Assembly: GCA_946482295.1 (NCBI GenBank)
Contig: CAMLRB010000164.1
Location: 1 to 8,054, forward strand
Reading direction: 5' to 3'
Length of the DNA stretch: 8,054 nucleotides
DNA from: an uncultured Bacteriovorax sp.
GTDB lineage: Bacteria > Bdellovibrionota > Bacteriovoracia > Bacteriovoracales > Bacteriovoracaceae
Positions 1-5,082 of the stretch are shown here, piece after piece (the first letter of the stretch is position 1; every line of letters starts with the position of its first letter). The position numbers were made by a program, and so were the translations under genes. Below the pieces are notes generated by a model. That model worked only from the letters and a program-made list of their open reading frames with translations, was not told the DNA's origin and made no database searches.

Positions 1-455
1 ATCGTTTAAAACGATTGGCGTATAAAAGTTCTACCTACCTTAAAAGTGATCAAGATCAAACATTGATGTCCTTTGAATGGGTCCAGATTGAATCCATAAA
101 TACTTTCATCTCCGATTTTTTGGAGAGTTACACTCATAAAGGCCTTCAATTTGCTAAACTCGATAATGACAAGAGTTTAGAAATAGATGTTTATTGGTTT
201 ACCATGTGTTTAAAGAACATTGTGGAAAATGCCCTTCAACATGGAAAAGCACCCGTTAAAATTGCGTTAACAGAAATGGATCAATTTTTAAATGTTGAAG
301 TAAGTGACCAGGGAATTTTTCAGGAGACTTCACAGTCTTCAGGATTAGGTTTAGGATTAAAGTTGGTAGAAAAAATAGTGACTGAGATGAGAGGGAAAAT
401 CGACATTCAAAAAAATCCCACTGTCATAAAGATGTCCTTTAGGTTTAAACAATGA
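1..455 (+). CDS. Sensor histidine kinase, C-terminal ATPase part (5' truncated by window edge)
   Basis: This is the catalytic end of a two-component sensor kinase, which binds ATP and phosphorylates a His on itself before passing the phosphate to a response regulator. The reading frame (codons start at base 3) is open to the left edge. A TTG at 15 is therefore only an internal codon, and the sensor, membrane and His-box parts lie outside the window. The visible part is a HATPase_c domain: an N-box (NIVENALQHG, about bases 219-248), a G1 box reading DQGIF, and a glycine-rich G2 box (GLGLGLKLVEKIV). The second glycine of the usual DxGxG is replaced by Phe, and the segment between G1 and G2 is short. 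The stop overlaps the next start in ATGA (452-455), so kinase and regulator are translationally coupled and are almost certainly cognate. The signal sensed cannot be told from this fragment. Confidence 0.9.
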   Translation, partial: RLKRLAYKSSTYLKSDQDQTLMSFEWVQIESINTFISDFLESYTHKGLQFAKLDNDKSLEIDVYWFTMCLKNIVENALQHGKAPVKIALTEMDQFLNVEVSDQGIFQETSQSSGLGLGLKLVEKIVTEMRGKIDIQKNPTVIKMSFRFKQ

Positions 456-1123
456 AAAGCATTTTGATTGTTGAAGATGATCCTTTATTAGGGAGTTCTC
501 TCAAAAAAATTTGTGAGAGCGAAGGCTTCACGGCTTCACTTGCAATTGATCTCAAATCCGCGCGTGAATTTATTCATAAAACCTATGATCTTGTCGTGCT
601 TGATTGGATGCTGCCTGATGGACAGGGGATCGATTTTTTAAGAGAGTTGAGAAATCGAGACATGAATCTTCCCGTTATTCTCTTAACTGCAAGAAATGAC
701 CTTATTGATAAAGTGGTGGGCCTTGAGTCAGGGGCCAACGACTATATGACCAAACCTTTTGAGACGCGCGAATTGATTGCGAGGATTCGTGTTCAGTTAA
801 GAGAGAAGAAAACTAATCCAACAAACGACAAAATCAATCATGGAAAGCTTTCGCTTAACCTCAAAGAACGGGATGTGATCTACGATGGAAAAAGAATTAC
901 TCTTACAAAAATGGAATTTGAACTGCTAAAACTTCTTGTTGAAAATCCAAGACAAACTTTCACCCGCGAAAATCTTCTCGATAAAGTTTGGGGGTATGAC
1001 AATTTTCCAACGACGAGAACAGTAGATACTCATGTCCTGCAGATTAGACAAAAAACTTCTGATTCACTTATTGAAACCATCCGTGGATTAGGTTACCGTC
1101 TTGGCAATGTCAGCGAAAATTGA
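452..1123 (+). CDS. OmpR/PhoB-family DNA-binding response regulator
   Basis: A 223-residue, full-length response regulator. The N-terminal receiver domain (about 1-118) has the acidic pair D9/D10, the phospho-acceptor D51 in VVLDWMLPDG, T79 in LLTA and K101-P102, so it should be phosphorylatable. The C-terminal winged-helix domain (about 128-220) has the Trans_reg_C pattern: LTKMEFELLKLL, then the recognition helix around TTRTVDTHVLQIRQK, and a GLGYRL wing. The start ATG sits in the last codons of the kinase gene with only a weak TAGG upstream, consistent with coupled translation. The stop codon lies inside the first of three 11-bp-spaced TTGAC repeats that are probable binding sites for this protein or a paralogue. 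The family is clear; orthology to a named system (PhoB, OmpR, CpxR and so on) cannot be decided from the sequence. Confidence 0.95.
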   Translation: MKSILIVEDDPLLGSSLKKICESEGFTASLAIDLKSAREFIHKTYDLVVLDWMLPDGQGIDFLRELRNRDMNLPVILLTARNDLIDKVVGLESGANDYMTKPFETRELIARIRVQLREKKTNPTNDKINHGKLSLNLKERDVIYDGKRITLTKMEFELLKLLVENPRQTFTRENLLDKVWGYDNFPTTRTVDTHVLQIRQKTSDSLIETIRGLGYRLGNVSEN

Positions 1124-1152
1124 CAAAGAATTGACTTCGATTTGACTCCAAT
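1120..1152 (+). promoter_or_regulatory. Three tandem 11-bp direct repeats (TTGAC N6), likely response-regulator box
   Basis: TTGAC starts at 1120, 1131 and 1142, giving units TTGACAAAGAA, TTGACTTCGAT and TTGACTCCAAT with an exact 11-bp period, one helical turn. OmpR/PhoB-family regulators bind head-to-tail as dimers on direct repeats of this period. The gene directly upstream encodes such a regulator and the first unit covers its stop codon. Regulation of the downstream lipoprotein gene, possibly by the neighbouring two-component system, is inferred. TTGAC also resembles a sigma-70 -35 element, so one or more units could double as a -35. Confidence 0.55.
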
Positions 1153-1163
1153 TTTTAAACATT

Positions 1164-1172
1164 TGTTACGAT
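1164..1172 (+). promoter_or_regulatory. Putative extended -10 (TG-T-TACGAT) of the lipoprotein gene
   Basis: TGTTACGAT has the TGn extension followed by TACGAT (4/6 to TATAAT). It lies 12 bases after the last TTGAC unit and would start RNA near 1179, leaving a leader of about 30 bases before the ATG at 1211. The distance from the last TTGACT (1142-1147) is 19 bp, too long for an ideal unassisted promoter but acceptable for an activator-dependent one. An alternative is TTGACT at 1131 with TTTAAA at 1154, 17-bp spacer. Confidence 0.35.
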
Positions 1173-1199
1173 CAAGATTAGGAACGGGACTTCAAAATC

Positions 1200-1205
1200 G
1201 GGAGG
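1200..1205 (+). promoter_or_regulatory. Shine-Dalgarno GGGAGG fixing the lipoprotein start at 1211
   Basis: GGGAGG lies 5 bases before the ATG at 1211. It settles the start there rather than at the in-frame TTG at 1142, which would add 23 residues in front of a perfect lipoprotein signal and would lie in the promoter region. Confidence 0.85.
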
Positions 1206-1210
1206 ATCAA

Positions 1211-2005
1211 ATGAAGGAAGCCAAAACGGTCGTATTTTTATTTCTCTTATTTCTGGTGAGCTGCTCAACTAAACAACAGATTAAAGATGAAGTGACTAAA
1301 GTCATCACTGAAAATCCACAGATTCTAGCAGAAGCTATCGAAAAAAATCCAGTCGCTATCTTAACGGCACTTCAAAATGCATCGAAAAATGCGCAAAATG
1401 AACTGGCGAAACAAAAAGAAGCGGAAGAAAAAAAGGCGCTGGAAGAAACATTTAACAACCCAATCAAAGTAAGCTTGAGAAAAGATGAGGCGATAAGAGG
1501 AGCAAAAAATGCTCCACTAACACTAGTCGAATATTCCGATTTTGAATGTCCTTTCTGTAGTCGTGGTTATGAAACAGTAAAAAAGCTCATGAACAAATAT
1601 GATGGGAAAATTAAATTCGTCTATAAACACTTACCCCTGAGTTTTCATCCTCAAGCGATGATATCAGCTCAATATTATGAAGCGCTCAGAATTCAAAATG
1701 ACCAACTGGCCTTCAAATTTCACGATGAAATTTTTAAGAATCAATCTAAACTTTCCGGTGGAGAAACATTTTTAAAATCCATTGCGAAAGAACTAGGTGC
1801 TGATATGAAGAAGCTGGCCGTTGACGTAAAGTCGAAATCCGTTCAGACACGAATTGACGAAGATGTGGCCGAAGCAGCTCAATTAGGTTTCCAGGGTACA
1901 CCTGGCTTTCTACTTAATGGCGTCCCAGTGAAAGGAGCCTATCCAGAAGAATACTTTGTTCAAATCATTGATGAATTACAAAAGCGTGGAAAAGTTACTT
2001 TGTAA
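1211..2005 (+). CDS. Lipoprotein with DsbA-like thiol:disulfide oxidoreductase domain
   Basis: A 264-residue lipid-anchored envelope protein. Residues 1-18 form a lipoprotein signal peptide with lipobox LVSC, so Cys18 is lipidated and mature protein begins there. Residues about 22-82 are helical and highly charged. They include an ENPQILAEAIEKNP segment resembling the N-terminal oligomerisation helices of ScsC/Com1-type DsbA relatives, then a Lys/Glu-rich probable coiled coil. The thioredoxin-like DsbA domain spans about 85-260, with the redox motif C113-P-F-C116 in SDFECPFC and the cis-proline loop at T230-P231 (GTPGFLLNG). It likely makes or reshuffles disulfides in exported proteins. The helical stalk suggests an oligomer, and in ScsC-type proteins that correlates with isomerase activity. 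The start is set by GGGAGG at 1200. The gene is monocistronic in appearance, with a strong terminator 8 bases after the stop. Family confidence is high; oxidase versus isomerase is undecided. Confidence 0.9.
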   Translation: MKEAKTVVFLFLLFLVSCSTKQQIKDEVTKVITENPQILAEAIEKNPVAILTALQNASKNAQNELAKQKEAEEKKALEETFNNPIKVSLRKDEAIRGAKNAPLTLVEYSDFECPFCSRGYETVKKLMNKYDGKIKFVYKHLPLSFHPQAMISAQYYEALRIQNDQLAFKFHDEIFKNQSKLSGGETFLKSIAKELGADMKKLAVDVKSKSVQTRIDEDVAEAAQLGFQGTPGFLLNGVPVKGAYPEEYFVQIIDELQKRGKVTL

Positions 2006-2013
2006 TAGGTAAT

Positions 2014-2040
2014 AGGCCGCCTTTAAGGCGGCCTTCCTTC
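2014..2040 (+). terminator. Rho-independent terminator after the DsbA-like lipoprotein gene
   Basis: AGGCCGCC (2014-2021), loop TTTAA, GGCGGCCT (2027-2034) form a perfect GC-rich stem that can extend by two A-T pairs. It is followed by a pyrimidine-rich tail TTCCTTCT. It lies directly downstream of the stop at 2003-2005. Confidence 0.85.
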
Positions 2041-2050
2041 TGACGCTGTC

Positions 2051-2066
2051 ATGAAAGTTATTTCAT
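2051..2066. repeat. Small perfect inverted repeat ATGAAA-GTTA-TTTCAT
   Basis: A 6-bp inverted repeat with a 4-base centre in the 112-base gap between the terminator and the small membrane-protein gene. It could be a dyad operator for the downstream gene. It is short enough to occur by chance, and no good sigma-70 promoter could be placed beside it. Confidence 0.25.
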
Positions 2067-2117
2067 CTCGTCTTTTCACTTGAATCGTATTGAGGATATT
2101 TTGATCGTGAGGTCTGT

Positions 2118-2336
2118 ATGCACATCTTTATTCAGCGTCACGCGGAAAAAATTATTGCTCTTCTTTTTGGACTGGCGCCGCTTATTTTGTTAGTGGCCAT
2201 GACATTATTTATTATGGAAGATCGGGCCCTCTATTTTACACCTTCAGAAGTTATTCGAGTAATTACTCTAGCACCTTTCCTAGGGGCCATTCCTTACCTG
2301 GTCTGGAAGACCTACGTGAAACTTCGTTATCTATAG
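2118..2336 (+). CDS. Small two-helix membrane protein of unknown function
   Basis: A 72-residue protein, family not recognised. A short basic N-terminus (IQRHAEK) precedes a first hydrophobic helix at about 12-32 (ALLFGLAPLILLVAMTLFIM). A polar loop with EDR and PSE follows, then a second hydrophobic segment at about 46-62, and a basic tail (KTYVKLRYL). This predicts a hairpin in the inner membrane with both ends cytoplasmic by the positive-inside rule. GAGG at 2109-2112, 5 bases before the ATG, supports real translation. It stands alone between a terminator and a convergent gene. Its last six bases, CTATAG, are shared with the end of the opposing peroxidase gene. No function can be assigned. 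Confidence 0.7.
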   Translation: MHIFIQRHAEKIIALLFGLAPLILLVAMTLFIMEDRALYFTPSEVIRVITLAPFLGAIPYLVWKTYVKLRYL

Positions 2337-2870
2337 TTGTTTTTCGATCGATCGAATTACATCGTCATCAAGTGGTGAGGTTTTTGAACGGAAGCGATCC
2401 ACAACTTTTCCGTCTTTACTGATGATGAATTTTTCAAAGTTCCAGAGAATTGTTCCATCGAATTCTTTGTGGGAGTGAACCCATTTGATGAGCTGTGATT
2501 TTGAGGAGCCAATGACCTCTTGTTTTTCCATGATAGGAAAATCGACACCGTATTTTAGTCGACAAATGTTTCCAACTTCTTTGTTATCTTCAGGTGTTTG
2601 ACCTAAAAAATTATTGCTTGGAATACCTACGACAACGACACCTTTATTTTTATAACGAGTATAGAGTTTCTGGAGGTCTTCCAGCTGACCAGTAAAGCCA
2701 CATTTCGTAGCAATATTCACGAGCACGACGACTTTTCCTTTGAGCTGATCAAATTTGAAGATTTTTCCGTCAGTATCTTTTTGCGAAAAAGTGTAGAGTT
2801 CGCTTGCTTCAACTTGCACAAGGAAGAGCGAGAAAAACAAAGAAGGGAAGACAAATAGAAGTTTTTTCAT
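2331..2870 (-). CDS. Periplasmic glutathione peroxidase-family protein (Cys-type)
   Basis: A 179-residue exported thiol peroxidase of the GPx family, which reduces hydroperoxides, usually with thioredoxin as donor when the active site is Cys. Residues 1-22 are a Sec signal peptide (MKKLL, hydrophobic core, cleavage after VEA). The peroxidatic Cys57 lies in VNIATKCGFT. The second motif reads GIPSNNFLGQTPEDN, where the usual catalytic Gln is Asn (N87). A probable resolving Cys103 precedes YGVDFP, and W143-N144 is in ILWNFEKF. The ATG at 2870 was chosen because it begins a perfect signal peptide; the frame stays open upstream to 2993 but the extra 41 residues look non-coding. There is almost no ribosome-binding site, and a possible -10 lies just upstream, so the mRNA may be leaderless. 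Donor and substrate are unknown. Confidence 0.9.
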   Translation of the reverse strand: MKKLLFVFPSLFFSLFLVQVEASELYTFSQKDTDGKIFKFDQLKGKVVVLVNIATKCGFTGQLEDLQKLYTRYKNKGVVVVGIPSNNFLGQTPEDNKEVGNICRLKYGVDFPIMEKQEVIGSSKSQLIKWVHSHKEFDGTILWNFEKFIISKDGKVVDRFRSKTSPLDDDVIRSIEKQL

Positions 2871-2876
2871 AACAAT

Positions 2877-2906
2877 ATTATGATCAAAATCATGGAAGGA
2901 ACGCAA
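2877..2906 (-). promoter_or_regulatory. Candidate promoter of the peroxidase gene, possibly leaderless
   Basis: On the minus strand, TTGCGT (2906-2901), an 18-base spacer and CATAAT (2882-2877, 5/6 to TATAAT) precede ATTGTT and the ATG. A start site 7 bases after the -10 would coincide with the A of the start codon at 2870. The -35 is weak (3/6). Confidence 0.3.
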
Positions 2907-2952
2907 GCGACAATCTTTAGACGGCCAACGCATCGCTCGTCTGCAAAAAAGA

Positions 2953-2980
2953 ATGTCATCACCAAATTCTTCAGTATAAA
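2953..2980 (+). promoter_or_regulatory. Candidate sigma-70 promoter of the VOC/HPPD-like gene
   Basis: ATGTCA (2953-2958, 4/6 to TTGACA), a 16-base spacer and TATAAA (2975-2980, 5/6 to TATAAT) would start RNA near 2987, about 30 bases before the ATG at 3017. It lies in the divergent gap with the peroxidase gene. Confidence 0.4.
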
Positions 2981-3005
2981 ATAGCGCGAACATTTCTTTC
3001 TAACT

Positions 3006-3010
3006 AAGGA
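3006..3010 (+). promoter_or_regulatory. Shine-Dalgarno AAGGA selecting ATG 3017
   Basis: AAGGA ends 6 bases before the ATG at 3017. The in-frame TTG at 3014 directly before it is less likely to be used, so the protein is taken as 251 residues. Confidence 0.7.
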
Positions 3011-3016
3011 CCATTG

Positions 3017-3772
3017 ATGAAACACTCTTTTCAAAATTTTCAAGTCGATCACATGACCCTCATGTTGCAGCCACGTCTCTACAATGTGGCCTATGTAGTT
3101 TTTCATGTCATTTTTGGAGTTACTCCTGAAAATCTTCTTTATGAAAAAAGAAAGGAGTGGCAACCGGGTCTTGGCGATCAATCACTGACTTTTGCTGTTC
3201 AAGTTGGGCAGGGAAATAAAGATGATCGAGCTCAAAATAAAACGATCTTCGCTGTTGTTCAGCCTTCAGAACCTATGTCTCAACCTTCACATGTAAGAAC
3301 GATGCTCGACTCACATAATGCAGCGGCCTTGTGGCAGCACGTGGCCCTTCGTACAAACGATCTCGTGGCCTTCCATAAATTTGCTACTGAACGCGGAGTG
3401 AATTTCATCACACCAATATTAAAAGATGATCATGATGATCTCATTCAAGTTTTCAGTGGTGAGTGGTATTACCCGGGTATTCAATCAAGCAGTATGTTTT
3501 TCGAATTTGTGCAACGTCGTCCAAGTGAAGAAAGTCTTCTTGCAATTCAAGAAGCAAACCGTGAATTATGGTTTAGAGATAAAACATTTTTGGGTCTCTA
3601 TGGCGAGAAAGAAAAAGAATATCAAAGCGGAAAGATTACTCCTTTTATAGACTTTGCTCTTTTTGAAAAAATTGAGACGGAACTTAAAGGTTTAAAGCTT
3701 TGGGAAATTACACCTGAAATTATGGATCGATGCGAATCCATCATGCTTGATTACGTTAAATCTAAAAACTAA
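3017..3772 (+). CDS. Single-domain VOC-superfamily protein resembling the catalytic half of HPPD
   Basis: A 251-residue cytoplasmic protein of the vicinal-oxygen-chelate fold. Its motifs match the C-terminal catalytic domain of 4-hydroxyphenylpyruvate dioxygenase (HPPD). They are an opening strand with His12 (QVDHMTLML), His108 in LWQHVALRTNDL followed by FHKFATERGVNFITP, and Glu163 in SMFFEFVQR after DLIQVFSGEW. His/His/Glu is the iron-binding facial triad of HPPD, so a metal site is probably intact. True HPPDs are about 350-400 residues with two VOC domains. Here only one is present, followed by a roughly 80-residue charged tail (about 170-251) not seen in HPPD. It is therefore called HPPD-like and not assigned to tyrosine catabolism; no homogentisate-pathway gene is nearby. 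It is divergently transcribed from the peroxidase. It could be another alpha-keto-acid dioxygenase or a VOC protein of different chemistry. Confidence 0.75.
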   Translation: MKHSFQNFQVDHMTLMLQPRLYNVAYVVFHVIFGVTPENLLYEKRKEWQPGLGDQSLTFAVQVGQGNKDDRAQNKTIFAVVQPSEPMSQPSHVRTMLDSHNAAALWQHVALRTNDLVAFHKFATERGVNFITPILKDDHDDLIQVFSGEWYYPGIQSSSMFFEFVQRRPSEESLLAIQEANRELWFRDKTFLGLYGEKEKEYQSGKITPFIDFALFEKIETELKGLKLWEITPEIMDRCESIMLDYVKSKN

Positions 3773-3793
3773 TTCGCTCTAAATACTTTTTTT

Positions 3794-3809
3794 TGGCAAG
3801 ATCTATGCT
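3794..3809 (+). promoter_or_regulatory. Sigma-54 (RpoN) promoter upstream of the BON-domain gene
   Basis: TGGCAAG-ATCT-ATGCT matches the -24/-12 consensus TGGCACG-N4-TTGCT at 10 of 12 defined positions. The invariant GG (3795-3796) and GC (3807-3808) are separated by exactly 10 bases. A run of eight T precedes it. RNA would start near 3820, giving a leader of about 28-34 bases. Sigma-54 promoters need an AAA+ enhancer-binding protein, whose upstream site would have to lie inside the preceding VOC gene. Confidence 0.6.
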
Positions 3810-3837
3810 CCTTTAAATGTTGAAGAAATTCGACTTT

Positions 3838-3844
3838 AAAGGAG
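3838..3844 (+). promoter_or_regulatory. Shine-Dalgarno AAAGGAG with two possible start codons
   Basis: AAAGGAG ends 3 bases before ATG 3848 and 9 bases before in-frame ATG 3854. The spacing favours the second ATG, which would give a product two residues shorter. Confidence 0.6.
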
Positions 3845-3847
3845 TGA

Positions 3848-4591
3848 ATGCCTATGAATAGAAATCATCAAGGAAGAAACGACCAAAAACGGACTAAACA
3901 AGGCCGTCACCATGTGGCCTATAATCAATTAGGACGATCTTACCAACGCCCTGAATTTGATCGTTACGAAAAACAGTATGGAAATTATCGTTATGCAGGC
4001 GCTCGTGAAGATGACCAGCGATACAACTTTGATGAAGAGGAATGGGAGAGTCAATTTAATCGCCCGCCAACTTCAAAAAGAAGATTCCAAGAAGAAAAAC
4101 ATCTCAATCAAAACCAACCTCGAGACTATACCAGTGATGAAGGCCTGGAAGAAGAAGTGAGTTATTCTCGTGGGTATCAGGATTTCCACCGCGGTGGTGA
4201 GCCTCAGCGTGTAGAGCCACGTGAAAAATATCGTCATGAAAGAGTTCAGAATGCCTCTCGTAATTTTCATGGCCATGACTTAAGTTATCGTGCTCGCAAT
4301 GAGCATCATCCTGAAAGATTTATGGGTGAATCTAAACGCAGTTATGCTGGCATTGGGCCCAAAAATTATCAACGATCTGATAGCTCTCTCGAAGAAGAAG
4401 TTTGTGAAGTCCTTACTCGTGATGCTCTAATTGATGCTTCTGAAATAATTGTCGCAGTTGAAAATGGAACGGTGAAATTATCTGGTTCAGTTGAAAACAG
4501 GGAAGAGCGATTTGCCATTGAGCGAGCAGTTGATGGCATTTGGGGAGTGGAAGATATTATGAACGATATTAAAGTTATAAAAAGGCACTAA
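3848..4591 (+). CDS. Long charged disordered protein with C-terminal BON domain
   Basis: A 247-residue protein (245 if started at 3854). Residues 1 to about 165 are low-complexity and polar, rich in Arg, Glu, Gln, Asn, His, Tyr and Gly with scattered acidic runs (FDEEEWE, LEEEV), so probably disordered. Residues 168-178 (GIGPKNYQRSD) match a linker often found just before the BON domain in stress-associated bacterial proteins with Arg/Gly/Tyr-rich N-termini. The BON domain spans about 181-245 (DASEIIVAVENGTVKLSGSV is its core). BON domains are thought to bind phospholipid or other surfaces and are known from OsmY, but this protein has no signal peptide and should be cytoplasmic. A strong sigma-54 promoter match precedes it, and the stop codon lies inside a hairpin terminator. 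The molecular role is unknown; a stress or starvation function is inferred from the family and promoter. Confidence 0.85.
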   Translation: MPMNRNHQGRNDQKRTKQGRHHVAYNQLGRSYQRPEFDRYEKQYGNYRYAGAREDDQRYNFDEEEWESQFNRPPTSKRRFQEEKHLNQNQPRDYTSDEGLEEEVSYSRGYQDFHRGGEPQRVEPREKYRHERVQNASRNFHGHDLSYRARNEHHPERFMGESKRSYAGIGPKNYQRSDSSLEEEVCEVLTRDALIDASEIIVAVENGTVKLSGSVENREERFAIERAVDGIWGVEDIMNDIKVIKRH

Positions 4592-4605
4592 TTGCTTAGT
4601 GCCTT
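4582..4605. terminator. Bidirectional hairpin terminator overlapping the BON gene's stop codon
   Basis: AAGGCACTAA (4582-4591), loop TTGC, TTAGTGCCTT (4596-4605) form a perfect 10-bp stem. The 5' arm contains the last codons and TAA stop of the BON gene. On the plus strand the tail is only CTTCAATTCT. On the minus strand the stem is followed directly by TTTTTATAA, a better U-tract. It therefore suits the convergent minus-strand coiled-coil gene (stop at 4620) at least as well as the BON gene. Confidence 0.8.
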
Positions 4606-4619
4606 CTTCAATTCTAAGT

Positions 4620-4985
4620 TTAAGCTAGAGCGCTGATTTTTTCATTTAATAAACGAAGTGATTCCAAATGAGCATCAATTTCTCTTTGAATTTCAGCATT
4701 GCGAGCATTATTTTTTTTCAGCTCCTGCTCGAGTGTTGTTATTTTCAAAGTTAATTCATCAATGGCCTTATTATGAAGGTCGATGAGGGATTGTGATGTA
4801 TTCTTTTTCACTGAGGCCACAGTTGTTTGAGTAGGAAATGCCATTTTTCTTTTTGTATTTGTCGGAGCAACTGTTTCTCTATTGATTTGGGCACTTCTGT
4901 CTTTCATTTCTTTAGGCAAGTCTGTCGACTTCACAAAATAGATGCCCATGAGTACCAGTGATAATGCCATTAATCCTTCGATCAT
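4620..4985 (-). CDS. Small membrane-anchored coiled-coil protein, function unknown
   Basis: A 121-residue protein, family not recognised. Residues about 1-18 (MIEGLMALSLVLMGIYFV) form one uncleaved hydrophobic helix, a probable inner-membrane anchor. Residues about 19-65 are a Thr/Lys/Pro-containing polar linker. Residues about 66-121 show heptad-like spacing of Leu/Ile with many Lys, Glu and Asn (LTLKITTLEQELKKN and onward to LRLLNEKISALA), predicting a coiled coil. The overall layout resembles small bitopic scaffolds such as FtsB/FtsL-like proteins, but no specific similarity was seen. AAGGGG at 4991-4996 on the minus strand, 5 bases before the ATG, supports the start. It converges with the BON gene and shares the hairpin between them. 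It is separated by 131 bases from the DUF5602 gene upstream, so may have its own promoter, which could not be placed. Confidence 0.75.
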   Translation of the reverse strand: MIEGLMALSLVLMGIYFVKSTDLPKEMKDRSAQINRETVAPTNTKRKMAFPTQTTVASVKKNTSQSLIDLHNKAIDELTLKITTLEQELKKNNARNAEIQREIDAHLESLRLLNEKISALA

Positions 4986-5082
4986 AAAGACCCCTTAGTC
5001 TTAGAAGTTGACGGTTCTCCCTACTGTACCCGATTAAGAAGGATCAAAGTGACTTCTATGAAATTCTTTCCAGGGATAGAGA

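Noticed and set aside
1142..1210. In-frame N-terminal extension of the DsbA-like lipoprotein from a TTG at 1142
   Set aside because: It would precede a perfect lipoprotein signal, overlaps the regulatory repeats and -10, and the GGGAGG at 1200 points to ATG 1211.
2357..2548. 63-codon minus-strand frame inside the peroxidase gene
   Set aside because: Same strand, different frame within a conserved gene, with no independent support.
2871..2993. Upstream extension of the peroxidase reading frame to 2993
   Set aside because: The 41 extra residues do not resemble GPx or a signal peptide and overlap the divergent promoter region; ATG 2870 starts a typical signal peptide.
2867..3181. 104-codon minus-strand reading frame across the divergent gap
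   Set aside because: It overlaps the well-supported VOC/HPPD-like gene and the peroxidase start, has no recognisable domain and no Shine-Dalgarno.
3780..3794. T-run after the VOC/HPPD-like gene as a rho-independent terminator
   Set aside because: No GC-rich stem precedes it; it is better explained as the T-tract abutting the sigma-54 element.
3817..3861. 14-codon reading frame (ATG at 3817) overlapping the BON start, as a possible regulatory leader peptide
   Set aside because: It has no Shine-Dalgarno and would start upstream of the predicted sigma-54 transcription start near 3820.
4073..4276. 67-codon antisense frame within the BON gene
   Set aside because: It is a shadow of a biased, charged coding region with no expression signals.
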